Positions 18,131 to 28,922 of a stretch of DNA of 64,000 nucleotides are shown piece after piece. The DNA is from Dyella telluris (lineage in GTDB: Bacteria > Pseudomonadota > Gammaproteobacteria > Xanthomonadales > Rhodanobacteraceae): contig NZ_CP060412.1 in assembly GCF_014297575.1 (NCBI RefSeq), forward strand, positions 2,852,001 to 2,916,000. Direction: 5' to 3'. The notes under the pieces were generated by a model. It was not told the DNA's origin. It made no database searches and was given only the letters and a program-made list of their open reading frames with translations. The position numbers and the translations under genes are program-made. Numbering within the stretch: position 1 is the first letter of the stretch; every line of letters starts with the position of its first letter.

Positions 18131-18166
18131 CACGGGGCGAGCCTAGGCTCGCCCCGTGCTTTTTTG
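18131..18166 (+). terminator. Rho-independent terminator after rpmE2
   Basis: A perfect 28-nt palindrome (18131-18158, CACGGGGCGAGCCT / AGGCTCGCCCCGTG) is followed by CTTTTTT. It separates rpmE2 from gltA. Confidence 0.9.
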
Positions 18167-18211
18167 CGTTCGCCATCCGACCATCCGCTAGGGCATGTTG
18201 GCTAGTCGATA

Positions 18212-18220
18212 TGTGATAAT
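18212..18220 (+). promoter_or_regulatory. Candidate extended -10 promoter for gltA
   Basis: TGTGATAAT (TG-n-GATAAT) resembles an extended -10 element about 110 nt upstream of the gltA start; no convincing -35 is visible. The long leader between it and the strong Shine-Dalgarno could hold further control. Confidence 0.35.
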
Positions 18221-18329
18221 GGGCGGCGAGGTGTCGCAGCCTTTCCCCATCCGCGACATCAACCCTACCTCGTCGGCCACCGCCCAAAGGCGAGACGCCG
18301 TCGATGACATTTCGTGAAGGAGGTTTTCC

Positions 18330-19625
18330 GTGTCCGATTCCAAGATCGTCAAGTTGGTGGATGAGTCGACCAACCGCAGCAGTGAACTGCCCCTGCTGAG
18401 CGGTACGCTCGGTCCCGCATGCATCGACATCGGAACGTTGTACAAGGACACGGGCCACTTCACCTATGACCCGGGCTACGGCAGCACCGCCAGCACCAAG
18501 AGCGCCATCACCTACATCGACGGTGACGAAGGCGTCCTGCTGTACCGCGGCTACCCGATCGAGCAGCTGGCCGAGAAGTCCAACTTCCTCGAGACCTCGT
18601 ACCTGCTGCTGAACGGCGAACTGCCGACCCAGGCCCAGTTCACCAAGTTCGAGCACGACATCACGCATCACACGATGATGCACGAGTCCCTGAAGGACTT
18701 CTTCAAGGGCTTCCACCACGACGCGCACCCGATGGCCATGCTGGCCGCCTCGGTGGCGTCGCTGTCGGCCTTCTACCACGACGACATCGATGTCGATAAC
18801 GCGGAAGACCGCAAGCTGGCTGCGATCCGCCTGATCGCCAAGATGCCGACGATTGCCGCTGCCTGCTACCGCTACTCCATCGGCTGGCCGTTCCGCTACC
18901 CGCGCAACAACCTCGAGTACGTCAACCGCTTCCTGCACATGATGTTCGAAGTGCCGAGCGAGCCGCTGGAAATGAACCCGGTGGCCGCCAAGGCGCTGGA
19001 CCTGCTGTTCATCCTGCATGCCGACCACGAGCAGAACGCCTCCACCTCGACGGTGCGCCTGGTGGGCTCGACCGGTGCCAACCCGTACGCTTCCATCGCC
19101 GCGGGCATCACCGCGCTGTGGGGTCCGGCACACGGTGGCGCCAACGAAGCCGTGCTGAAGATGCTCGAAGAGATCGGCACCGCCGACAAGGTCGAGACCG
19201 CCGTCAAGCGCGCGAAGGACAAGAACGACAACTTCCGCCTGATGGGCTTCGGCCACCGCGTGTACAAGAACTTCGATCCGCGCGCCAAGATCATCCGCGA
19301 GATGTGCCACAAGGTGCTCAACGAGCTGGGCGTCAACGACCCGCTGCTCGACGTGGCCATGAAGCTGGAAGAAGCCGCGCTGAAGGACGACTACTTCGTC
19401 GAGCGCAAGCTCTACCCGAACGTCGACTTCTACTCGGGCATCATCTACAAGGCGCTGGGTATCCCGACCGAGATGTTCACGGTGATGTTCGCCATCGCCC
19501 GCACCTCGGGCTGGATCGCGCACTGGATCGAACAGCACGAAACCCCGGGAGCACGCATCGGCCGTCCGCGCCAGATCTACACCGGTGCCGACGTGCGCAA
19601 TTACGTGTCGAGCGACAAGCGTTGA
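18330..19625 (+). CDS. gltA: Citrate synthase
   Basis: 431 residues with a GTG start (18330) behind a very strong GAAGGAGG Shine-Dalgarno, consistent with high expression. Type II hexameric-like citrate synthase. Catalytic motifs are [11 protein letters not shown] and FGHRVYKN (both catalytic His) and NVDFYSG (catalytic Asp). The [15 protein letters not shown] segment binds oxaloacetate. It condenses acetyl-CoA and oxaloacetate at the entry of the TCA cycle. The gene stands alone, ended by a hairpin terminator. Confidence 0.97.
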   Translation: MSDSKIVKLVDESTNRSSELPLLSGTLGPACIDIGTLYKDTGHFTYDPGYGSTASTKSAITYIDGDEGVLLYRGYPIEQLAEKSNFLETSYLLLNGELPTQAQFTKFEHDITHHTMMHESLKDFFKGFHHDAHPMAMLAASVASLSAFYHDDIDVDNAEDRKLAAIRLIAKMPTIAAACYRYSIGWPFRYPRNNLEYVNRFLHMMFEVPSEPLEMNPVAAKALDLLFILHADHEQNASTSTVRLVGSTGANPYASIAAGITALWGPAHGGANEAVLKMLEEIGTADKVETAVKRAKDKNDNFRLMGFGHRVYKNFDPRAKIIREMCHKVLNELGVNDPLLDVAMKLEEAALKDDYFVERKLYPNVDFYSGIIYKALGIPTEMFTVMFAIARTSGWIAHWIEQHETPGARIGRPRQIYTGADVRNYVSSDKR

Positions 19626-19660
19626 GCTGACAGACGTCGAGCTTGACCCTATGGCAAGCT

Positions 19661-19692
19661 GAAAAGCGCCCCGGTTTCCGGGGCGTTTTTTT
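19661..19692 (+). terminator. Rho-independent terminator after gltA
   Basis: The stem CGCCCCGG / CCGGGGCG with a TTT loop (19667-19685) is followed by seven T residues. Confidence 0.9.
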
Positions 19693-19718
19693 ATGCCCGC
19701 GCGGCAGGAGGTGCAGCG

Positions 19719-20054
19719 ATGTCCGGCATTCGATGGAGGGTGGCTTCACTCATCCTTGTCCTGGTGGCGCCTGGAATGGTGATGGCAGGTATCTGGAAGG
19801 AATCCCAGCCATGGCCGTATCCGGGGGAAATGCTGATCTACAGCGGCTGCGGTTGTGCGGACAGTTGCTGGGTTGCCGAGCTCAGGAGCAAGCGCACACA
19901 GGCACTGAAGGCACGGCTTCGGTGCGACTGCGAGGTTGTGCACTTTTTGAAAGTCGGTGAGAAGGAGCGTGTTTACGCCCCCTCGTGCAAGGCATTTGAG
20001 GGGAATGACAAGTTCGAGGTGATCACGCGGACCATGGAAACGCTGACGCACTGA
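19719..20054 (+). CDS. Small secreted Cys-rich protein of unknown function
   Basis: 111 residues, family not recognised. A clear Sec signal peptide (residues 1-23, ending VMA-G) precedes a mature region of about 88 residues with six cysteines at 44, 46, 50, 69, 71 and 90, spaced so that disulfides are likely after export. There are no membrane segments. It starts 27 nt after the gltA terminator and has its own terminator immediately downstream, so it looks like a single-gene unit with no local functional partner. Confidence 0.65.
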   Translation: MSGIRWRVASLILVLVAPGMVMAGIWKESQPWPYPGEMLIYSGCGCADSCWVAELRSKRTQALKARLRCDCEVVHFLKVGEKERVYAPSCKAFEGNDKFEVITRTMETLTH

Positions 20055-20055
20055 T

Positions 20056-20086
20056 GAAAAAGCCCGGCATCAGGCCGGGCTTTTTG
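20056..20086 (+). terminator. Rho-independent terminator after the small secreted protein
   Basis: AAAAAGCCCGGC-ATCA-GGCCGGGCTTTTT-like stem-loop directly after the stop at 20054. It also faces the 3' end of the minus-strand gene at 20109 and can act on both strands. Confidence 0.85.
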
Positions 20087-20108
20087 CGTTGCCGATACCG
20101 GAATGTCG

Positions 20109-20783
20109 TCAGCGTAGTGCGGACGACAGCATGCGCTCGAACTCGTCGTCATTGCCGGCGGTGGCGAGCAGCTCCTCCACGGCCGTGATGGAGGCGCGGC
20201 GCATGGGCTTCTCGTCGATGCGATCCAGCGGCGCCTGCTTCAACGCATCGTGTGGCAGTACGGTGATGTCGAAGGGCAGACCGTCGGCGGCGAACAGCAG
20301 TACGGGGTATTCCTCCTGCTCGTCGCGAGTGACACGCAGGCGGCGTGTCTGCTGGGTCAGCGGGATGCCGCGTTCCTCAAGGAACAGAACGACGCTTTCC
20401 GGTGTATCGCTGAACACGTGCAGGCAGACAGCCGAATGGGCATCGGCCGTGCCTTCGAGTACGGCGCCGACCAGGCGCGGGTCGAAGCGGTCGAGGAAGC
20501 GCATGGCCTCCACGGCGGCCTCGCGGCGCGTCTGCAGCAGCTGGGGTTGGGAGTCGGCCTGGAAAATGCGCTGGTGTTCGCGCAACGCGTCTTCGATCTC
20601 ATTGTTGCGCGGCAGAGCCTGCGCATCGAGGATGCCGAGCCGCTCGGCGGCCTTGATCTTGGCGTGGTGGAAATCGCGGATGCCGTGTTCGCTCATCAGT
20701 CGTGCCGCCTCCTGGGCGACACGCAGACGATTGCGCTGAAGACGATCCTGCGCGTGGATGCGATGGTGCTGACCTCGTGCCAT
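20109..20783 (-). CDS. Conserved protein of unknown function
   Basis: 224 residues, cytoplasmic, no signal or membrane segment. The N-terminus is basic and His/Arg-rich (ARGQHHRIHAQDRLQRNRLR). It is followed by a helical segment (QEAARLMSEHGIRDFHHAKI) and a C-terminal half with an LRVTRDEQEEYPVLLFAADG stretch. Proteins with this outline seem to be conserved in Pseudomonas- and Xanthomonas-type genomes, but I cannot name a function. It lies 85 nt downstream of mrcA on the same strand and could be cotranscribed with it. Confidence 0.65.
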   Translation of the reverse strand: MARGQHHRIHAQDRLQRNRLRVAQEAARLMSEHGIRDFHHAKIKAAERLGILDAQALPRNNEIEDALREHQRIFQADSQPQLLQTRREAAVEAMRFLDRFDPRLVGAVLEGTADAHSAVCLHVFSDTPESVVLFLEERGIPLTQQTRRLRVTRDEQEEYPVLLFAADGLPFDITVLPHDALKQAPLDRIDEKPMRRASITAVEELLATAGNDDEFERMLSSALR

Positions 20784-20868
20784 GCCTCATTCCTCCGGCA
20801 ATCTGGCGCTCGCGGTGGCGAGCGCAGGCGGCAGCGCGGCGTTGGGAACCGATCCGCTCTGCCGACGA

Positions 20869-23367
20869 TTAGAAGATGTCGTAGGCGTGCTGCTGATCCT
20901 GATCCTCCTGTTCCTGGTTGGCCTGCTGCTTCATGCGGTCCACATCTTCGACCTTCATTATTTCGGATCGACCATTGATCTGCACGGTGGAGATGCCCGG
21001 CGGCATCGGCAGCAGCTCCGCAGGAGTGTCCTTCAGGGCGCTGCCCATGTAGGACATCCAGATCGGCAGCGCCGCCTTGGCGCCGAACTCGCCCTTGCCG
21101 AGCGAGCCGAAATCGTCGAAGCCGACCCACACCGTGGTCACCAGGCTGCCATTGAAGCCTGCAAACCAGGCGTCGCGGTGATCGTTGGTGGAGCCGGTCT
21201 TGCCGGCCAGGTCGGTGCGGCCCAGGGCCATGGCGGCCGAGCCAGTGCCACGCTTGATCACGTCCTGCATCAGCGAGGTGATCAGGTAGTCGTTGCGCAC
21301 GTCGATGACCTGGGGGGCCAGCACGGGCGGATGGGCACCGTCGCCATGGGCGTCGGCCGGGAGTACGGCGTCGCCCACGCCGGCCACGCTGCCGGTCGTG
21401 GCTGGCGTGCCGGTGGAGCTGGCGGCGGCTACCGCATTGGTGGGCGCTGCCGAGGCGCCGGCCGGCGGCGGCGGGCCCGGCGGGCGGGTATCCAGCAGGC
21501 GCTCGGCGCAGGTACGACAGGCCCGGGCGGGGTTGGCCTGGTACACGGGCTTGCCGTCGCGGTCGTCGATCTCGCTGATGAAGTAGGGCGTGACCAGGTA
21601 GCCGCCGTTGGCAAAGACGGCATAGCCACGCGCCATGCTCATCGGCGACACCGAAGCGGTGCCCAGCGCCATGGAGAGGTTGCTGGGCAGGGAGTCCAGG
21701 GCGAAGCCGAAGCGGGTCACATAGTCGCGCGCATAACGCACGCCGATGGCGTCCAGCAGGCGCACCGAGACCAGGTTCTTGGACTGCACCAGAGCCTCAC
21801 GCAGCGGAATCGGTCCGTCGAACTTGTCGTCGTCGTTGGACGGCGTCCAGAGGCCGCCCGGGCGCGACGGGTCGGGCAGGGCCAGCGGGGCGTCGTTGAC
21901 GATGGAAGCCGGCGTGAAACCGCGTTCGAAGGCCGCCGAGTAGATGAACGGCTTGAAGCTGGAGCCCGGCTGGCGGGCCGCCATCACGGCGCGGTTGAAC
22001 TTGCTGCGCAGGAAGTTGAAGCCGCCCACCAGGGACTGCAGGGAGCCGTCCTCGGGGCTGATCGAGACCAGGGCGGCCTGGGCCGACGGGATCTGGGTGA
22101 GCTGCCACTGGCCCTTCTCGTCGCGGGACAGGCGGATGATGTCGCCGCGCTTGAGCACGGTGGACACGCTCTTGGGGGTGGCGCCGACGCGGGTGTCGTC
22201 GATGCGGGGGCGCGCCCAGCTCATCGCCTCCAGGTCGAGTTTCACCTGGTCGCGGCTGGCCAGGTAGACGCTGGCCTCGGTGGCCGAGACCTGGGTGACG
22301 ATGCCCGGCTGCATGCCGGAAATGTCGGTGTAGCCCGCCAGTGCACGCTCCAGTTCGTCCGTGCCGGCGTCGGCGCCGAGCTCCTGGTGGGCCTCGGGGC
22401 CCCGCCAGCCGTGGCGGTGGTCGTACTCCACCAGGCCGCTGCGCACGGCGTCCACGGAGGCCTGCTGGCGCTTGCTGTCGACCGTGGTCTTGACCACGTA
22501 GCCCTCGGTCAGGGCGTCGTTGCCCAGGCGGTCGAGCACCTGCAGGCGCACCATTTCGGCCAGGTAAGGGGCATCCACCTCGATCGGCGGCTCATGCGGC
22601 GAGGCATTGTTCGGTTCGGCGATGGCCTGCTCGTACTCGGCCTTGGAGATGTAGCGGTTCTCCAGCATCTGGCCCAGCACCCAGTTTCGCCGTGAAATCA
22701 TGCGCTTGGGGCTGTTCAGCGGGTTCACCAGCGACGGCAGCTGGAAGGTGGAGGCGATGGTGGCGCATTCGGCCACGGTCAGCTGGTCCAGGGTCTTGCC
22801 GTAGTAGTACGAGGCCGCCGCGGCCACGCCGTAGGAGCGGTGGCCCAGGAACATCTTGTTGATGTAGAGCTCCAGGATCTGGTCCTTGGTCAGCTCGCTC
22901 TCCATGCGCAGGGCGATGAAGATCTCGGTCAGCTTGCGGGAATAGAGCTTTTCCGGGCTCAGGAAGAAGTTGCGGGCCACCTGCTGGGTAATGGTGGAAC
23001 CGCCCGGCCCCTTGTCGCCGCCGGACACCACCACGTGCCAGCCGGCGCGGGCGATGCCGTGCCAGTCCACGCCGGGGTGCTGGTAGAAGCCGGCGTCCTC
23101 GGCGGCCAGCACGGCGTGCTTCAGCCGGTCCGGCACCTCGCCGATAGCCACAGGGATGCGGCGGGTTTCGCCGAAGCTCGCAATCAGCTTGCCATCTGCC
23201 GATAGCACCCTGAGCGGCACCTGCATGTGGTAATCCTTGAGGACGGCCACCGAGGGCAAACGGGGGGAAATAAGCCAGTAGGCCACGCCGATCGCGGCAA
23301 CGCCCAGCAGCAAACCCGTGAAGGCCAGGACGAGGATCCAGCGCAGCAACCGCTTAAGAATTTGCAT
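20869..23367 (-). CDS. mrcA: Penicillin-binding protein 1A
   Basis: 832 residues. A short cytoplasmic tail and one membrane anchor (about 10-33) lead to a GT51 glycosyltransferase domain with catalytic EDAGFYQHPGVD (Glu90) and GGSTITQQVARN. The transpeptidase domain has SSFK (PGSSFKPF, about residue 468), SKN (VQSKNLVS) and KTGS (LAGKTGSTND, about 722). An OB-like insert lies between them. A Pro/Ala-rich loop precedes the KTGS box. PBP1A polymerises and crosslinks peptidoglycan. It is divergent from pilM, the classical ponA/pilM arrangement. Confidence 0.95.
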   Translation of the reverse strand: MQILKRLLRWILVLAFTGLLLGVAAIGVAYWLISPRLPSVAVLKDYHMQVPLRVLSADGKLIASFGETRRIPVAIGEVPDRLKHAVLAAEDAGFYQHPGVDWHGIARAGWHVVVSGGDKGPGGSTITQQVARNFFLSPEKLYSRKLTEIFIALRMESELTKDQILELYINKMFLGHRSYGVAAAASYYYGKTLDQLTVAECATIASTFQLPSLVNPLNSPKRMISRRNWVLGQMLENRYISKAEYEQAIAEPNNASPHEPPIEVDAPYLAEMVRLQVLDRLGNDALTEGYVVKTTVDSKRQQASVDAVRSGLVEYDHRHGWRGPEAHQELGADAGTDELERALAGYTDISGMQPGIVTQVSATEASVYLASRDQVKLDLEAMSWARPRIDDTRVGATPKSVSTVLKRGDIIRLSRDEKGQWQLTQIPSAQAALVSISPEDGSLQSLVGGFNFLRSKFNRAVMAARQPGSSFKPFIYSAAFERGFTPASIVNDAPLALPDPSRPGGLWTPSNDDDKFDGPIPLREALVQSKNLVSVRLLDAIGVRYARDYVTRFGFALDSLPSNLSMALGTASVSPMSMARGYAVFANGGYLVTPYFISEIDDRDGKPVYQANPARACRTCAERLLDTRPPGPPPPAGASAAPTNAVAAASSTGTPATTGSVAGVGDAVLPADAHGDGAHPPVLAPQVIDVRNDYLITSLMQDVIKRGTGSAAMALGRTDLAGKTGSTNDHRDAWFAGFNGSLVTTVWVGFDDFGSLGKGEFGAKAALPIWMSYMGSALKDTPAELLPMPPGISTVQINGRSEIMKVEDVDRMKQQANQEQEDQDQQHAYDIF

Positions 23368-23527
23368 GATTGGGTGTTTGCGAGACGTGAGTCAAAACAA
23401 GACAGAGTATAGATGTAGCAGTATCTACGGCATGAACCGTAGGGTGCCACAGCAAAAAACAGGCCACCGACCCATTCGTTAAAGCTGTGCATGCCGTCAC
23501 GCGAATGGTTCGAGAAAAGACGCGTAG

Positions 23528-24675
<1,148 letters not shown>

Positions 24676-24676
<1 letters not shown>

Positions 24677-25392
24677 TGGCACACATCAACCTACTCCCGT
24701 GGCGAGCCGAACGGCGCAAGCAGCGCGAGCGCGAGTTCTTCATGCAGCTCGGCTCCGCCGTGGTGGCGGCCGTGCTGGCGGTGCTGGTGTGGTCGCTCTG
24801 GATGGATGCACGCATCAGCACCCAGAACGATCGCAACACCTACCTCCAGGGTGAGATCAAGCAGCTCGACGAGCGCATTGCCAAGATCAAGGACCTCGAG
24901 AAGGTCCGCGAGAGCCTGCTGGCCCGCAAGCAGATCATCGAGCAGCTGCAGGCCAATCGTTCGCAGATGGTCCATCTGTTCGACGAGCTGGTGAAGACCA
25001 TTCCGGCCAGTGCGCGCCTGAACGGCCTCAAGCAGACCGGCGAGTCGATGACCCTGGACGGCGTGGCGCAGTCCAACGCCAGCGTGGCCGAGTACATGCG
25101 CAACATCGAAGCCTCGCCGTGGATGGGGCATGCCGATCTGCGCAAGACCGAAAACACCCATGGCGACAGCCGTCTGCCTTACTCCTTCGGACTGGACGTG
25201 GCATTGAACCGCCCGAAGCCGGATGAGAACGGCGAGGGAGCGAACAGTGACGTGGCTCCGGCTGCGGCGGGTTCGTCGGCCGCGCCGTCGGGCCAGGGCA
25301 AGGCCGCCCAGCCAGCCAAGGCGGCATCGACCGCCCCGACTCCGGCTGCCAAGCCGGCCATTCCTGCAGCCAACGGAGGAGCCAAGTCATGA
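24676..25392 (+). CDS. pilN: PilN, type IV pilus alignment protein
   Basis: 238 residues. The N-terminal INLLPWRAERR is the PilM-binding motif (residues 3-13). One membrane helix (about 27-45) and a coiled-coil stretch (about 55-95) follow, then a periplasmic domain and an Ala/Pro/Lys-rich C-terminal tail of about 55 residues that looks disordered. PilN pairs with PilO in the inner membrane. Overlaps pilO by ATGA. Confidence 0.94.
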
Positions 25393-26054
25393 AGTTCCTC
25401 CAGGAATTGCAGAGCCTCGACCGCAACAACATCGGCGGCTGGTCCAAGTCGATCAAGATGTTCTTCAGCGGCCTGGTATTCGTCCTCATCGTGTTCCTCG
25501 GCTGGTACCTGTTCATCAGCGACCAGCAGGACCAGTTGCAGACGGCGGCCGGCAAGGAAGACCAGCTGAAGAAGGAGTTCTCCGACAAGCAGGCCAAGTC
25601 GGTTAATCTCGAGGCGCTCCAGCAGCAGCTGGATGAAATGCAGGACATGCTGCGCCAGCTGCTGCGCCAGCTGCCCAGCAAGACGGAAATGCCCGAACTG
25701 CTGGTGGATATCTCGCAGACCGCGCTGTCGGCAGGCCTGGAAACCGAGCTGTTCCAGCCGGGCCCGGAGTCGCCGAAGGACTTCTACGCAGAGAAGCCGA
25801 TCCAGTTGCGCATGGTGGGTACCTATCACCAGTTCGGTACCTTCATCAGCGGCGTGGCTTCGCTGCCGCGCGTGGTGATCCTGACCATGCATGACGTGTC
25901 GCTGACACCCAAGGACAAGGCTTCGGGGCTGCTGGTGCTGCAGGGCACGGTGAAGACGTACCGCTATCTGGATGAAGACGAAAGCGCATCAGCCAAGGCG
26001 GCCAACGCCAAGTCGCCGCGCGGCAAGGCTGGCAATACCGGGGGGCGGAAATGA
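25389..26054 (+). CDS. pilO: PilO, type IV pilus alignment protein
   Basis: 221 residues. One membrane helix (about 27-47) is followed by a Gln/Lys/Asp-rich coiled coil and a periplasmic ferredoxin-like domain with GLETELFQPGPE and YHQFGTFISGVASLPRVV, typical of PilO. It heterodimerises with PilN and contacts PilP. ATGA overlaps at both ends support tight translational coupling. Confidence 0.94.
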   Translation: MKFLQELQSLDRNNIGGWSKSIKMFFSGLVFVLIVFLGWYLFISDQQDQLQTAAGKEDQLKKEFSDKQAKSVNLEALQQQLDEMQDMLRQLLRQLPSKTEMPELLVDISQTALSAGLETELFQPGPESPKDFYAEKPIQLRMVGTYHQFGTFISGVASLPRVVILTMHDVSLTPKDKASGLLVLQGTVKTYRYLDEDESASAKAANAKSPRGKAGNTGGRK

Positions 26055-26587
26055 GCAAATTGACTGCCACCGCGCCTGCCTTCATGGCTAAAGCGTCATT
26101 GGTGATGTGCGCGCTGCTGACCCTCGCCGGTTGCAGCGGGCAGGACGATCTGCACCAGTGGGTCGCGCAAGAGAAACAGAAGAAGGGTGCGCCGATCCCG
26201 CCGTTGCCGGTGATCAAGACGTTCGAAACCTTCCAGTACGCCGATCAGGACAAGCGTGATCCGTTCAGTCCGAGCACGGCCGAACTCCAGGGGAACTCCA
26301 ACACGGGACCTCGGCCGGATGAAAACCGGCCGAAAGAGCCGCTGGAAATGTTCGCGCTGGATAGCCTAAAGATGGTGGGCACCGTGGGGACCGGCGCCGG
26401 CATGGAAGTGCTGGTGAAGGATCCAGGGGGCGTGATCCACCGCGTTCATCGTAACGAATACATGGGCCAGAACTATGGTCGGGTCACCGCGGTCAGCGAC
26501 GACCACCTCGACCTGGTGGAACTGGTTTCCAACGGCAACGGTGGCTGGATGGAACGTTCCGCCAGCATCGCGCTCAGCGAGAAATAA
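26051..26587 (+). CDS. pilP: PilP, type IV pilus lipoprotein
   Basis: 178 residues. A lipoprotein signal ends LLTLAGC with the lipidated Cys at residue 28. A flexible linker and the PilP beta-domain follow (ALDSLKMVGT, VLVKDPGGVIHRVHRNEYMGQNYGRV). PilP links the PilNO complex to the periplasmic domain of PilQ. It overlaps pilO by ATGA, and pilQ starts 18 nt downstream. Confidence 0.93.
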   Translation: MSKLTATAPAFMAKASLVMCALLTLAGCSGQDDLHQWVAQEKQKKGAPIPPLPVIKTFETFQYADQDKRDPFSPSTAELQGNSNTGPRPDENRPKEPLEMFALDSLKMVGTVGTGAGMEVLVKDPGGVIHRVHRNEYMGQNYGRVTAVSDDHLDLVELVSNGNGGWMERSASIALSEK

Positions 26588-26605
26588 GAAACAGGGGCTG
26601 ATGCA

Positions 26606-28765
26606 ATGACCAATCAATTCAAAACTGTTCGAGGCCGCGTCATGCGCCAGGCAAGCCGTTATGTGGTCGTGAGCCTGCTGGCGCTGGGCGCTGCCTGGTC
26701 GAATGCGGCAGCCGCTGCCACCAGCACCCTGAAGGACATCAGTTACGACGCCTTGCCTGGTGGCCGCGTCGAGCTGCACCTGAACTTCGCCCAGGGGCCG
26801 GTGCCGGAGCCGAAGATCTTCACCACCGGGAATCCGCCGCGCATCGCTGTCGATTTCCCGGATACAGACAACTCGGCACCGCGCCATCTGGATATCGGCA
26901 AGGGCTCGACGTCCGGCGTGTCGGCAGTGTCTGCCGGTGGCCGTACCCGTGTGGTGGTGGAGCTGTTTCGTGACTCCACCTACCGTTCACGCGTCGAGGG
27001 CAACAGCCTCGTGCTGACCGTCAACAACGGCACGGATGCGCAGACCACCACCACGGCTGCGACCATCGACCCGTCCAAGGCACTGCCTTCGATGGCGAAC
27101 GGTCCGGCGATCTCCAACATCGACTTCCGCCGCGGTCCGAACGGTGAAGGCCGCATCCTGATCGATTTCAGCGCGGCCGGCGCCAATGCCGACATGAAGC
27201 GCCAGAACGACAAGGTCATTGTCGACATCGATCACGCCAACCTTCCGGCCAACCTGGCCCAGCGCCTCGATGTGCTCGACTTCGCCACGCCGGTGCAGTC
27301 CATCGTGACCAAGGCCGGTCCGCGCGGCGGCGCGCACATGGAAATCAGCGTGAAGGGGCCGGCGGATACCTCGGCTTACCAGAGCGGCAACCAGTACGTG
27401 GTGGAAGTGGCGCCGAAGAAGAAGGACGCCAAGGCCGATGGCGTCACCGCCAAGGGCCAGGATCCGGTCTACACGGGCAACCGCGTGACCTTCAACTTCC
27501 AGGACATCCCGGTGCGCTCGGCCCTGCAGCTGCTGGCAGACATTTCCGGCCTCAACCTGGTGGCTTCGGACACGGTGGGTGGCAGCGTGACGCTGCGCCT
27601 GGTCAACGTGCCGTGGGATCAGGCGCTGGATGTGGTGCTGCGCGCCAAGAGCCTGGACAAGCGCCGCAACGGCAACGTGATCTGGATTGCGCCGCAGGAC
27701 GAACTGGCCAAGTACGAGCAGAGCATTGCCGATGCCCGCATGAAGGCGGAAGACAATGCCGAGCTGGTCACCGACTACGTGCCGATCAGCTACGGCAAGG
27801 CGAAGGACATTGCCAAGCTGCTGACCCAGGGCAGCATGCAGGGGCAGGGCGGTAGCGGTAGCGGCAACGGTTCTCGCGGCTTCCTGTCAGCGCGTGGCAG
27901 CGTGTCGTTCGACGAGCGCACCAATACCCTGCTGATCAACGACAACCCGCAGAAGATCCGCGAACTGCGGGCCCTGATCGCGGTGCTCGACAGACCGGTG
28001 CAGCAGGTGCTGATCGAATCGCGCATCGTCATTGCCACCGACAACTTCACCCGTGAGCTTGGCGCCAAGTTCGGCGTGCAGGGTAAGAAGGTGAACCCGA
28101 GCGGCCAGACCCTCTCCACCGGTGGTTCGAGTAATGGCGACGGCACCGCCAGCGGCATCAACGTCAACCTCCCGGCCGCCGGGTCCGGCGGCAGCTTCGC
28201 CCTGGGCATCCTGGGCAAGAACTACGCCCTGGACCTGGAACTCTCGGCCGCACAGACCGAAGGCCGTGGCGAAGTGATCTCCAGCCCGCGCGTCATTACC
28301 GCCAACCAGCAGGAAGCGGTGATCCGCCAGGGCCAGGAAATCGGCTACGTGACCTATCAGAACAGCGCCACGGGTGCGTCTGGCAGCGGTACGGCGACCG
28401 TCCAGTTCAAGGACGCCGTGCTGGAGCTGAAGGTCACGCCGACCATCACCTCTGACAACCGCGTGTACCTGATGATCAATGTGAAGAAGGATGCGCTGGC
28501 CCAGTTCATCACCGTGCCGGGCAGTGGCCAGGTGCCGCAGATCGACACGCGTGAGATCAACACCTCGGTGCTGGTCGATAACGGTCAGACGGTGGTGCTG
28601 GGTGGCATCTACGAGATCACCAAGCAGAACACGGCCACCAAGGTGCCGGGCCTGGGCGACATTCCGGGTATCGGCATCCTGTTCCGCAACACCTCGCGTG
28701 AAAGCGACAAGGCGGAGCTGCTGATCTTCGTGACGCCGCGCATCCTGAGCGACAGCCTGCAGTAA
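26606..28765 (+). CDS. pilQ: PilQ, type IV pilus secretin
   Basis: 719 residues. A signal peptide with a charged leader (about 1-35) is followed by two AMIN domains (about 40-140 and 165-265; these bind peptidoglycan), an STN/N0 domain from about 295, an N1 domain, a Gly/Ser-rich loop (GQGGSGSGNGSRG) and the secretin barrel domain with TREINTSVLVDNGQTVVLGG and VPGLGDIPGIGILFRN. PilQ forms the outer-membrane pore through which the pilus exits. It is the last gene of the operon, followed by a 16-bp-stem terminator. Confidence 0.96.
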   Translation: MTNQFKTVRGRVMRQASRYVVVSLLALGAAWSNAAAAATSTLKDISYDALPGGRVELHLNFAQGPVPEPKIFTTGNPPRIAVDFPDTDNSAPRHLDIGKGSTSGVSAVSAGGRTRVVVELFRDSTYRSRVEGNSLVLTVNNGTDAQTTTTAATIDPSKALPSMANGPAISNIDFRRGPNGEGRILIDFSAAGANADMKRQNDKVIVDIDHANLPANLAQRLDVLDFATPVQSIVTKAGPRGGAHMEISVKGPADTSAYQSGNQYVVEVAPKKKDAKADGVTAKGQDPVYTGNRVTFNFQDIPVRSALQLLADISGLNLVASDTVGGSVTLRLVNVPWDQALDVVLRAKSLDKRRNGNVIWIAPQDELAKYEQSIADARMKAEDNAELVTDYVPISYGKAKDIAKLLTQGSMQGQGGSGSGNGSRGFLSARGSVSFDERTNTLLINDNPQKIRELRALIAVLDRPVQQVLIESRIVIATDNFTRELGAKFGVQGKKVNPSGQTLSTGGSSNGDGTASGINVNLPAAGSGGSFALGILGKNYALDLELSAAQTEGRGEVISSPRVITANQQEAVIRQGQEIGYVTYQNSATGASGSGTATVQFKDAVLELKVTPTITSDNRVYLMINVKKDALAQFITVPGSGQVPQIDTREINTSVLVDNGQTVVLGGIYEITKQNTATKVPGLGDIPGIGILFRNTSRESDKAELLIFVTPRILSDSLQ

Positions 28766-28786
28766 CCGGTCTGACCACAGGAAAAC

Positions 28787-28822
28787 AAAAAGAAGGGGCG
28801 GCCATAGCCGCCCCTTCTTTTT
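28787..28822 (+). terminator. Rho-independent terminator after pilQ
   Basis: A 16-bp perfect stem (AAAAAGAAGGGGCGGC / GCCGCCCCTTCTTTTT) with a CATA loop, ending in a T-run. Confidence 0.92.
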
Positions 28823-28922
28823 GCCGGCGCGGCCGGCGATCCGGGGGCCGGAAGTCATGGGTATTAAACTTCCGGGGCCGGTTAAGGTCTGACCTACGTT
28901 CAACCCCCGATGGATTCCCCTG

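Noticed and set aside
18087..19538. 483-residue minus-strand ORF over gltA
   Set aside because: It lies antisense to citrate synthase, and the gltA reading has all catalytic motifs and a strong ribosome-binding site.
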